Shown: positions 54,951-64,000 of the stretch, one piece after another | How positions within the stretch are numbered: position 1 is the stretch's first letter | How the letters are laid out: every line of letters starts with the position of its first letter | DNA from: Diprion similis | Taxonomy: Eukaryota; Arthropoda; Insecta; Hymenoptera; Diprionidae | Length of the DNA: 64,000 nt | Assembly (NCBI RefSeq): GCF_021155765.1 | Contig: NC_060107.1 | Location: 2,090,501 to 2,154,500, forward strand | Reading direction: 5' to 3' | Position numbers and translations under genes: made by a program | Notes under the pieces: generated by a model | Seen by the model: only the letters and a program-made list of their open reading frames with translations | Told to the model about the DNA's origin: nothing | Database searches by the model: none

Positions 54951-56727
54951 GAATGATCATCCGAAGACTTATTGAATACCGAGGAATACGAAGAAGACAT
55001 TCAAAACATTCTTGGACCAACAGCTGAAGAAATTGTAGAAAATTCTTATTTATTTATTTATTTCAACCTCAGTTACATCGGATAGTAACATATAACGCAA
55101 CATCATGCATTTCGTATCCTCCAAACGTACATTGTCTATCTTATACAACATCCCTCATAAGTAGCTTACGGTCATTATATACTTCACTTTTTTGACCTTA
55201 TATGTATAATACCCAATTTTCTTATAGGATCTCAAACGATTTTTTTCCTTGCGTTTCACTTCACAACTATTTGCTTACTTGTTGAAAGTATGTACGTACA
55301 TTGCACTGACACCAGATCACTGGCACGAGGATTGGTTCGAAAGCATGGTGAAGAAACTGGAACTGAAACTATGTGTCTGTGGATTTGTGATTTATCTTCC
55401 TACCTCTTCGAAAACCCGGTGCTAATTTCTCGGTTTCTGGCCGGAAGTTCTGATTTCTAGTTCGAAGCGATTCGTGACTTCTCGCAACGTATTCCTCACG
55501 CGAAATTGATCAGATTATCCACAATAAGGTCCGTAACATATACTATGCAGGTTACTGGAAATTTTACGGCGACTTTGAATGTTCGACTTTAACTTTAGAA
55601 CCCGTCTATAACGTGTCGTAGTCAAATACACATAGATAAACAGTTTAAGCTTGTCTACAGCGGGCCCACAATCGTATATATTTCGGTATACTTATGTCAA
55701 AAAAATGACATTGTGTTTCAACAGTGCTTACGAAATCAAGATTGAATTATTTGAGTTGGGAATTAATCGACGATCTACATACTACATTTTACGAACATAT
55801 AAGCAAAAATATTTTTATCTCAGAAATTTTGAGGCCCAACGGCTTCGAAGACGCAACGAATTCGTAGAAATTTTGCCGTTTTGCGTCCGTTACTTGTTCA
55901 AAGCGTCGATTGCAGCAATTCGGGAGTTGGGGATCGCAGCAAAAAGTCGTTTTCTTCTGCAAAATATAAGTATTGATATTGCTTCATATCAATCAATTAT
56001 CCCTGCTGTTTCCCGAATTGCTACGTCTGCCGCAAAATGAAAACAATGTTCGCCTCGTTCATTTCTCGTCTTTTAGGCAGTTCATAGTAATGCCCAAAAA
56101 CCTCACACGAATTTCAATAAATCAAGGAACCATGCTTCTACTACCTTACTAACGTATCACATGAAATTCCCGCCTAACCCGCATAGGTATGTTAATAGTT
56201 CGGACAATCACCGCAAGAGAATGGCGGGAACGATTGGCTCAACTGCAACAATTCAAATACCTCAGATGCATACTTCCCGATCAACTCTACGTATCCAAGA
56301 ATTACAAACTTATTATTTTCGAAACATGAAATCCACAAGTCAAGATTTCTGTCTTGGTTCTGAAAGTCCATTAGCAATTGTAACGGTAGTTACCTCGCTG
56401 CTTAGTCAATATTCCGCCATTAAGCTTGGTTTTCCATTCGAAACAATGCAAAACCATATTGCGTTGGTTATTGAATTTCGTCGCGTGATATTGCGCAACC
56501 AACCCACGTTCAGACCGTGGCATTTGTGACTCCTACCACGGCAACCAACATTACCGATCAGAGTCACTTGTCACCGGACCACCTGAGACGTGTGTCGTAT
56601 TTTTCGAATTAAATATTCGCTTGTTTTATCGTTAGAAATAATCTATCGAACCAATATACGCAGCACGGCGTAAATTCTGACGGTGAAATATACTGCTTCG
56701 ACGATTAGTCATTCGTAGACTTAAAAC
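54951..56727. other. 1.8-kb region with no recognisable gene
   Basis: Between the satellite edge and the GST start. Two moderately long plus-strand open frames occur: about 129 codons ending at 56040 (no ATG until inside it) and 122 codons from an ATG at 56161 to 56529. Neither translation shows a known domain, a signal peptide or a helical pattern, and both are rich in rare combinations, so I treat them as chance or remnants. The last 150-200 bp should include the GST promoter and leader. Confidence 0.4.
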
Positions 56728-58088
56728 ATGAGTACGAAACATCTGAGTGTCGGTGAGTTGAAATGTAACAAGTTATATACATATAACATAATAATCAGTA
56801 TTGTTCACGCACACTTATGCCTGCAATTAAATCTAATGAACAGTTATGATTATGCGGCTATTAATTTATTCATTCTCAGGATCTAAAGTCCCACCCTTGG
56901 TCCCTGGCAAGCTACGATTGTACAGCATGCGATTTTGCCCATTTGCCCAGAGGGTTCATCTCGTATTAGATGCTAAAAAAATACCGTAAGCAATGCCGAA
57001 ACAATTATGTATATCTGATACCGCCAATCTCTTTATTGATAAAAGGCAAACGTCCGATCTGATTTTACATAAGTTACACCACTTTATTTCTATGTTGCAG
57101 AACCCATAGTTATAATCGTATTGAAGATAATATATTTTTGTAATCCTTGTTTGCACTTGGAATTCCTACTCAAACTTCTTGTTTTCGCTATTTCAGGTAT
57201 GACGTTGTCTATGTTAATTTGACACACAAGCCAGAATGGCTGGCGGAAAAAAATCCATTCAGTAAAGTTCCACTGCTTGAATTTGAAGATGGGAATATTC
57301 TTTACGAAAGTCTGATCATAGTGGATTACTTGGATGAGGCTTATCCGGAACACCGTCTGTATCCGACTGATCCCTTATTGAAGGCTCAAGAGAAGTTACT
57401 TATCGAAAGATTTGGTGCGATAATAGTACTTATGAACAAGGTACAAACAGCAAGCATGTAATTCTCATTTATGCAAAAATAATCAAGGTGTATCGTTTTA
57501 TATCTGACAATGAATTCAGCTGTTATACAAGTTATACACAACCCATTGTTATGTTTGTAATTCTTATCTTCTAAATTGCTCAAGGTTTACTATACACCGA
57601 CCATGGAACGTGAGCAGTTTGTTGAGATCTTGAACGGCCTTGAAATCTTTGATAGAGAACTTGTTAGGAGAGGAACTCCATTCTTCGGTGGTAAACAACC
57701 TGGAATGGTGGATCTGATGATATGGCCGTGGTGCGAGAGGGCAGATTTGATCAGGATTCTGAGGGGAGATCAGTTTGTCCTTCCTCGTGAAAGAATTCTT
57801 AGACTGGTCGGTAAACAATATACAGTAAATAGTAGACATAAATTACTTGACTCAGTGAAATACTTTTAGAATCTTCCAGAATCATGGGATATAAGTCATG
57901 ATTCATGGGAAAAAAATTGCTAAGATCTCTTTTAAGCATTGTGAATTTGAATTCAGCTGGAATGGAGAAGCGCGATGAAAGAAGACGAGGCTGTGAAAGG
58001 TAGTTATTTGGACGGAGAAACGCACGCCAAGTTCATACGCAGTAGGCAAGCTGGTTCAGCCCAATACGACTTCCTTATTCCACAATGA
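56728..58088 (+). CDS. GstO: glutathione S-transferase, omega class, 5 exons, 242 aa
   Basis: Omega GSTs catalyse thiol transfer and dehydroascorbate reduction; in insects some act in pteridine pigment synthesis and stress defence. Exons: 56728-56752, 56880-56985, 57197-57440, 57585-57806 and 57957-58088. They sum to 729 nt in frame. The N-terminal thioredoxin domain has [13 protein letters not shown] with the omega-specific catalytic cysteine at residue 28 (rather than Tyr or Ser), then [14 protein letters not shown] and [15 protein letters not shown] with the glutathione-contacting ES pair. The C-terminal helical domain has [20 protein letters not shown]. The last intron uses a weak donor (CTG|GTCGGT) that I chose because it restores the [13 protein letters not shown] alignment; a GTAAAT donor 21 bases later would also keep frame. 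Which paralog this is cannot be told. Confidence 0.93.
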
Positions 58089-58718
58089 GTGCCTTTGCGA
58101 TGATATACTGCTGCTGATAATTAAATAATATACTTATGCAATATTTTAATGAAACGTTCATTGGTTAAATAATTGATGTATGTACAAATGTTATATATAC
58201 TTTATGGATACAAATATTCATTTTATTACGAACTCTGTGATCATATGGGCAAAGTTGAGCTTACGTTTTCTGTACGGATCCAGAATTGATCATTGTTCCG
58301 TTTTCCCCCCATTAAAATAAATACGAACTTTTGTACAATATACTACATTAACTTGCAATTGTTTATTTTACATTATTCAGTATGAAATTACAAACAGGGT
58401 CATTCATTTGTTACTGAATACTAGTGCGACTGACACTGCCATTCCACCTGGCACCTGCGAAAGCAGCTTTCTCTCACTGGGGTCTCGTGTTCAGCAACGA
58501 ATGACCCTGTCGGTCCCCACATAAAACTTAAAAAATATGGAATAATAAAATTATAAAAACGTATCAAAGTTCCCTTTTCTTAATACTGTTTTTTGTAACA
58601 GATACGACAATGTCTTATAGCAGCATCACTTCACTTCTCTCCTTTTAAATTATGTTGATAACAAAATTTCACTTCCAACTCAGTCTTGGTGAAATGGCCA
58701 GAGCTTCTTGAATATTTT
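58089..58718. other. convergent 3' spacer, GST / CCDC167
   Basis: 630 bp between convergent stops. AATAAA at 58316-58321 fits the GST transcript. A GC-richer, hairpin-prone stretch at 58395-58509 is listed separately. No coding gene. Confidence 0.5.
58395..58509. other. inverted repeat / potential RNA hairpin
   Basis: The left arm 58395-58418 and the right arm 58490-58509 can pair: 11 perfect bases (CAGGGTCATTC with GAATGACCCTG), a 4-base bulge, then GTT-A-CTGAA against TTCAG-C-AAC. The loop of about 71 bases is GC-rich for this region. It could be a structured RNA, a small mobile-element remnant or a 3' UTR element. Nothing shows it is transcribed. Confidence 0.5.
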
Positions 58719-59228
58719 TTATATGCCTCCGTATATCATTGAATACAGACCAAAAAGCAAGAAACAAGCGAACACAAAGCTCGCTGCGATCATGAAAGAC
58801 CGTGTATTTTCATGCCGCAGGTCCTTTAGTGCTTTCTCATTGCGATCGAGTACATCCTTAACTTCCTCTAATTCTCTTTCTAGTCTGTTCCGATTTTCAA
58901 TAGTTAGCAATTTTGTCCTCAATTTTTTCTCAATCAGCTCAACCTTATGTAGCGAGGCTTCTAACGCTTCCTGAACAACCTCCATCTGAAAATGTAATTT
59001 ACTCACATCAGATAATTACTGTACAAGTTAAACATCCTTATTTCGTGCAAACTGTCTCCTTTGATTAGTAATATGAGGCACTGCATAGGAGTTATTATAT
59101 TTTTTATCCAAACGCATTGACAATATATTTTCCACCCACAGTAGGCGTTTCTCCATTATGTTAGTTTAAATAAAAGATACATGTTTTACAACAAATACCT
59201 CATTTATGATCGTCCTTTGTTGCGACAT
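58719..59228 (-). CDS. CCDC167: coiled-coil domain-containing protein 167, 2 exons, 98 aa
   Basis: Small tail-anchored coiled-coil protein of unknown function. Minus-strand exons: 59228-59199 (MSQQRTIINE, ending GAG|GTATTT) and 58985-58719. They sum to 297 nt in frame. Residues about 15-75 form a charged coiled coil (RLERELEEVKDVLDRNEKAL). The family motif LKDLRHENTRSFMIAASFVF precedes one hydrophobic membrane span (ACFLLFGLYSMIY) at the C-terminus. Human CCDC167 is 97 aa with the same layout, LRQEN before a single C-terminal span. The first exon is short, so its call rests on the good donor and the in-frame join. The gene is head to head with the POLR1D-like gene. Confidence 0.87.
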
Positions 59229-59731
59229 ATTGTGGAGTAATTCACAAGCAGTTATAAAAAAATATTCAAACGTCTAAGCTTTAAAATTTTTTTAATTCCT
59301 CTTCATATGTCGCCCGCTCTCAGCATTTAGCAACACTGCTGCCTACCTAAAACCTAAAACTCCACGTCAAATAAAATTTTAACAACACGAGTGATCCGTG
59401 TTCATTCAAGAGTAAGAAATTGACGGTCAGGCCGCCCTCTTGAAAGTGAAAAAGAAATCTAGAAATACGCGTAACCTCTGTTTATGTATTCCTAACCTAA
59501 AAAATATGCTCTGGATTATTACATGAACAAGTAAAGTTGTTTTGTACAACTTACGATCATGTTGTCGTTGTTTTTATAACATGTTCGATGATTCTTAAAT
59601 ATCTATATTGAATTGACCGAAAAGGTCGTCATTCATCTGTAATGTGATGAATTTTATTATAAGAAAAATAAATCAAACTATAATTCCAAGTACGTTCGGG
59701 ACTGAAGCGCTTCAAGAATCATAAGCAAGCA
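59229..59731. promoter_or_regulatory. bidirectional promoter region, CCDC167 / POLR1D-like gene
   Basis: 503 bp between divergent start codons, AT-rich, no open frame of note. It should hold both promoters and leaders. I see no canonical core element that I would name. Confidence 0.45.
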
Positions 59732-60050
59732 ATGGATGAGGAGACGTTGAACAGGTAAATAGTTTTACATTTATCGTAAATTTTGACCTTTCGCTCGCTC
59801 TACGTACGTTAATAAAATTATGCACTTGAGTAGGCTTGCAGCTGAAGCGCTGATGGAAGAGGCAAAGGTTGGCGCTAGAAGAGCAGAAGTAATGGGTCCT
59901 AGTGGCTGGATAAAACCAAAACATACAATAAACAAAAGATTTCTTCACTCAACACTTAGAAACGCGGTTCTCTCCAACAAGCATCGTCCTGTACAAAAAG
60001 ACAAAGCGCCAGATGATCGTCGCAAAAGAGACAGTGACAATAACAAATGA
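59732..60050 (+). CDS. small POLR1D isoform 2-like protein, 2 exons, 79 aa
   Basis: Exons 59732-59754 and 59834-60050 join as AAC AG|G to give 79 residues. The core LMEEAKVGARRAEVMGPSGW followed by KPKHTINKRFLHSTLRNAVL matches the layout of the short vertebrate protein made from alternative exons of POLR1D (isoform 2): an acidic N-terminus, AKRGKTRAETMGPMGW-type motif, then NKRFL and a basic charged tail. That product lacks the RNA polymerase subunit fold and has no settled function. Here no exon encoding the RPAC2 polymerase domain is seen in the 2.3 kb downstream, so it appears to be a gene of its own. The C-terminus is very basic and hydrophilic (DRRKRDSDNNK), suggesting a nuclear or nucleolar protein. 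Confidence 0.8.
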
Positions 60051-61345
60051 TATACAAGTGTTAAAGTCCACGGATTAAGCTTTCAATCATTAATTCGAAG
60101 ACTTCGATTACACATAGTTCAGATTTTATTGTATATGACAAGAACTGTTTGAACTTTACACGTGATTTGCGTACACGTATACAAAGTCATTGTATATTAC
60201 GTAATTTTTATCGATACCTGTTTTTGATCAGGTAAAGTGGAATATCTGTATTGTGTGTGCTCCTATTTTAAGCAAATTCTGCAATATAAAAATGGCATTG
60301 GATATTTTATCATGAGATGTAAGATCGATATTCTATGAATATGAAGAACAACTAAGTATAGTATTTGTGTAAAAAGCCAATCGACTTCTGTCACACAATT
60401 TATATTTTTTTCAATTGTTTTATGTCAAAGATTTGACAGATTTTGTACAGGATAAAATTGGGAAAGTTATAATTCATCAAGTAATATAATTCTTAGATGC
60501 ACATACAATATTCGAAAAAAAAAAAAAGGAAAGCAGTTCTATTGAAACATTGGTGTGTTATTTCTTTATCCGTTTTTTTTTCTATAATTGTGAAATTTAC
60601 ATTATTTGGGGATTTGAATTTAACAATTAGTTTGTCACATAAAAATACACCAGACAAAAATTTAATAAGTTTATCATTCAACCACTATTATTAAATGACA
60701 CCTCATTTTTAATTGATTAATTAAAATAGTTAATCATTTCCACTTCATACCCAAAAAAAAAAGAATATCATGTAATAAAATAAAAAATCCACACCACGTG
60801 ATACAGTAGACTGTTTTTTTTTTGTGTTTGTGAGCACCAATACCACTAAATATATAATTATACTATTAAAGACATAGATTATTGACAATAAATTCCCACT
60901 TATAAAATTATATATATATATATATAAATTTAACTATTAAAAATGGTTGTTTTTTTAGATCAGTTGTTTTGCATTGATAAGTTGCGTATATTATAATAAT
61001 GATTGACTGTTTTATAACAATTTCCTTTTCCCCATTAATACCATTATCCACAAATTTTTCGTTTCCTTTTTTTTTTTTTTTTTTTTTGTTTTTGTTTTGT
61101 ACATACAAGGCAGGTCACTAAAAACGCATTATACATAAGTATTTACGGAGTCCCTCTCGTCATCAGAATTGATTATAAAAAAGAAAAAGAATTGACTTCA
61201 ATGTTCTTCATTTGACAATATAGATGTTTGATAAAAGTGAGGAACTTGTTTGTATACGTATATCGAAAGTATGGATAAGCCAAGTGGATGGAGTTCGTGA
61301 TCCAAGAATAATTTACGGGGAATGCGAAACTCCAGAGAAAGACGG

Positions 61346-61376
<31 letters not shown>

Positions 61377-62319
61377 TTTTTCACAATTATAGTAGTGTAT
61401 AATTGATGTAGTAACTCTTTTCTAAAAATTTGAAAAAACAAGAATGCGACGAAAAAAAAAAAAAAACGTGTACAAAACAATGACGACACAATCAGTTCTT
61501 CAATTGCTTTGCATCTAATGAAATATTCAAAAAAATAAAATCTATCTGTGATATGAATTCGTCATCGTATTTTGATTCATGTACGAATAACGATTGATTC
61601 GTGTTTAATGTACAGAGAAAAGACAAGACAATGAGAAAGAAAGAGAGAAAAAGAGAGAGAGGTCATTGTGTGTACAATACTATTATAATAATGAATACAA
61701 TGTGTGGTATAATAATACCCTAAAACTGTTTTACAATATATATATATATATTTACAAGTAAAACTTATCTTCTATCATTTTTGTTATTTATTTATTTTTT
61801 CTTCTTTTTATTCTTAACTTTGATATTCTTGCGTTCGGTTTTATATGCATAACATCAGATTCATTATCATGACATATAGTATATGCTTACATAACAATTG
61901 TTCAAATGATAAAACTTAGTGTCAATATTTCAATAATGACATAAGTTACGCGGTACTGAACGTTTAACAAATTGTGCAACTTAAGATTCACGCCTAATAG
62001 ACAATAATGATGGAAAAAAAAAAACAATTCTTTTCCAGTCTACGTTGATTTTTTCTAAATATCTTTCTACCTACAAAGAAAACAGCTTGTTTTGCATTGA
62101 TAAAAAATACGTACATGTATATAACAACATAACTGTATTTACATTAATCAACATAATTGATTAATTTCTACTCTCCTTCAGTTTACTACCGATTCGAAGA
62201 ATGTTCAACCTCGTCGATAGCAACAGCATTGTTCTGATGTAAATTCAGCAGGGAAATTTTTTTTTTTTTTTTTTTTTCTAATTAGGAAAAAAGAACTTGC
62301 GGTACATAACATCACCGTA
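60051..62319. other. AT-rich convergent spacer with simple repeats
   Basis: 2.27 kb between the POLR1D-like stop and the CPT1 stop, probably holding both 3' UTRs. Simple repeats seen: (TA)n at about 60909-60926 and 61738-61751, T-rich or poly-T runs at 61068-61087, 61351-61381 and 62260-62278, a purine-only GA-rich stretch at 61633-61662. AATAAA near 60774 could serve the plus-strand gene. I see no coding sequence or tRNA. Confidence 0.6.
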
Positions 62320-63598
62320 TTACGCCGATCCGTTTTTATGCTGTTGTAATTTTTTATACTCGGTGAATAGATTCCTCATATCAGAAAGCGCTGTTTCTAT
62401 CGCGATTGCAAACCTTGCTGAATTCTGAAAGAATAAGAAATGAAAAAGAAGCGTGAAAGTAGATAGGAAATCAATTAATAATTAATCGGTCTAATGCTCT
62501 TTATAGATGATACTATATTCATCGAACTTACCGTATCGGGCGAACTCTTCTTGCTTGAAATATGGAAGAACAGGAAATCCTCTCCGGCAATGATATAAGA
62601 AACGCCGTATCCATCATCAGCTACCGGTCCAAATCCACCTCCAGCAGATATACAATTTGGATATTTCTTCAAATCTAATCTCGAGGTTTGTCCATGCGGT
62701 GTCTGTGACGTTGAGAGTCTCCAGGGTTCGCTCAAGACTTCCTGCATATACATTTTTGGATAAAATAAAGCGTCATTACTTTACTCGGAAACGTGAAAAG
62801 ACGTTCGTCGACTACTTACGACAATGTATATCACAACATATTACCTTAAGGAACGGGGAATCGACTTCCAGGTACTTAGATACAACGTACAGGCAGAATA
62901 GGTGACGATCTATTCCCTTGCCGCACATCGCATCCTGGTAGCCTAGCTGATGACGAGCTGTAGCGGCAGTAAGCAGCTTGTATCTTTGATCAATCTACAA
63001 CCGCAAGGTTAAGATAATTTTTTTATAAAACTTGCAAGTATTACTGAACGATAGAAAAAAAAAAAAAAAAAAAAAACATTACTTCTTAACTTATACGCAA
63101 AACTTACAGTCGCAGATTTATCCTCCATAGATTTAACCCAAGCTGCAGATTCAATGGTGCAAGGTCGAACAGTTTCGGTTCTACCTTCCCTGAATAACCT
63201 TGTCATCGATGCTTCATAAGTTAGACTAAATTTACCAGCATCTCTATAATAAGCTAACTGAAGAGCCATTTGTATATAAGCATCTGGCGATACTTTACAC
63301 AACTTCATGAAACCCTTTCCATAAGCGGTGTGCATATAAATTCTCAACTCTACATCATTCAACAGCTTCTGAGCAACCTGGAAATAAAAAACTTATGTTT
63401 TACAGTGTCTGTGTGCGTGAGACACAAGGTTTACAGAAGGATTGATTTAAGCATCGAGTCAAATAATTGACACGACCCCTCACCAAATAAGAGTTTTCGA
63501 TAGCTTCTATACATTCCGGACTCATGTCCCATTGAAGACGAACCGGAGGTGGAGGAGTAAATTCAGGAGTTCCCATTGTACGTCCATCTTCTCCGTAT
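62320..63598 (-). CDS. CPT1: carnitine O-palmitoyltransferase 1, C-terminal half (partial), last 5 exons
   Basis: Outer mitochondrial membrane enzyme that makes acylcarnitine from long-chain acyl-CoA, the gate to beta-oxidation; Drosophila withered. Minus-strand exons in window: 63598-63484 (entered in phase 2), 63377-63108, 62994-62845, 62741-62532 and 62424-62320, with stop TAA at 62322-62320. They give about 283 C-terminal residues. Hallmarks: [20 protein letters not shown], the [11 protein letters not shown] motif that holds the carnitine-binding [20 protein letters not shown], and [13 protein letters not shown], which points to CPT1 rather than CPT2. The catalytic histidine and the N-terminal transmembrane region lie in upstream exons beyond the window. 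Confidence 0.94.
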
Positions 63599-64000
63599 CT
63601 GTATTATATGAAAACAGTGTTGAAAGAAAACCAGATGCAATGCTCACCGCTTGAAATATTTACAATCATGCCATCAAATTCAATTGATAATAAAGCTTGG
63701 CTATAAGAATTGATTAGAACACGTTGCAACGATATTGTCGATTGAATTTGATTAATGCTATACCTGATAGTGAACCCAAAATTTACAGTAACATTGTGTT
63801 TCTCTGTTAGTTTTGTTTTATTAATCTTTGTCAATAAATGTAGAATCTTGTAATTAAATGGCACGAAACAGAATGTTACCTCTAAGATTTTACTCCACAA
63901 ATTTAATATTATTTCATACATAATAGAGGATGATGATGATGATGATGATGTGCAATATACAAAGCAGATGAAACTATTTGCAATCCTCGTCTCTCCGGTG
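63599..64000 (-). other. CPT1: CPT1 intron, running off the window
   Basis: 402 bp upstream of the first CPT1 exon in view. No minus-strand coding segment continuing the protein is seen, so the window probably ends inside an intron. A (GAT)n trinucleotide run lies at about 63928-63950. Confidence 0.55.

Noticed and set aside
54674-55027. 117-codon open frame at the right edge of the array
   Set aside because: It is the monomer frame running into the decayed edge copy; the second half has no recognisable domain.
55651-56040. 129-codon plus-strand frame
   Set aside because: It begins at a non-ATG codon, has no domain or bias that I can see, and no splice support, so I do not call it a gene.
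60493-61108. Several 60-66 codon frames on both strands in the AT-rich spacer
   Set aside because: They are made of homopolymer and AT repeats, with Lys/Phe/Ile-rich translations.

Overview
This is an intron-rich metazoan nuclear window. It is very probably an insect and possibly a hymenopteran; the order is a guess from overall gene style, AT-rich spacers and CpG retention. Genes have short GT-AG introns, mostly 60-600 bp, that join into full-length proteins of known animal families. I see no bacterial, viral or CRISPR features and no convincing tRNA or rRNA gene.

Left gene cluster (1-27.9 kb): the 3' end of an unidentified coiled-coil gene (+), glycerol kinase (-), a vigilin/Dp1 multi-KH RNA-binding protein (+, 21 coding exons), an intronless DUSP19-like phosphatase (-), the tRNA pseudouridine synthase PUSL1 (-), the ciliary transport protein IFT122 (+, 17 exons), a secreted CUB-domain protein (+), and prostaglandin E synthase 2 (-). 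I reconstructed exons by hand; every junction keeps frame and totals match family lengths (for example 303 aa for PUSL1 and 1242 aa for vigilin).

Centre (28.0-54.9 kb): a tandem satellite array of about 85 copies of a 314-bp monomer, about 26.6 kb. Only three net single-base indels are needed to keep register. Shared variants recur at fixed offsets (942, 1884, 3140, 5337 and 9734 bp), so blocks of several monomers have been copied within the array (higher-order repeats). The two edges are decayed monomers that share a sequence state absent from the core. The array starts roughly 200 bp upstream of the PTGES2 start codon.

Right gene cluster (55-64 kb): about 1.8 kb with no recognisable gene, then an omega-class glutathione S-transferase (+), CCDC167 (-), a small stand-alone gene resembling the alternative vertebrate POLR1D isoform 2 protein (+), a 2.3-kb AT-rich convergent spacer, and the 3' half of carnitine palmitoyltransferase 1 (-), cut by the window end.

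The genes do not form an operon or pathway; they are housekeeping, metabolic and ciliary genes, several in head-to-head pairs. The most specific regulatory signal is an RFX X-box-like site in the promoter between PUSL1 and IFT122, overlapping a perfect Grainyhead-type palindrome.
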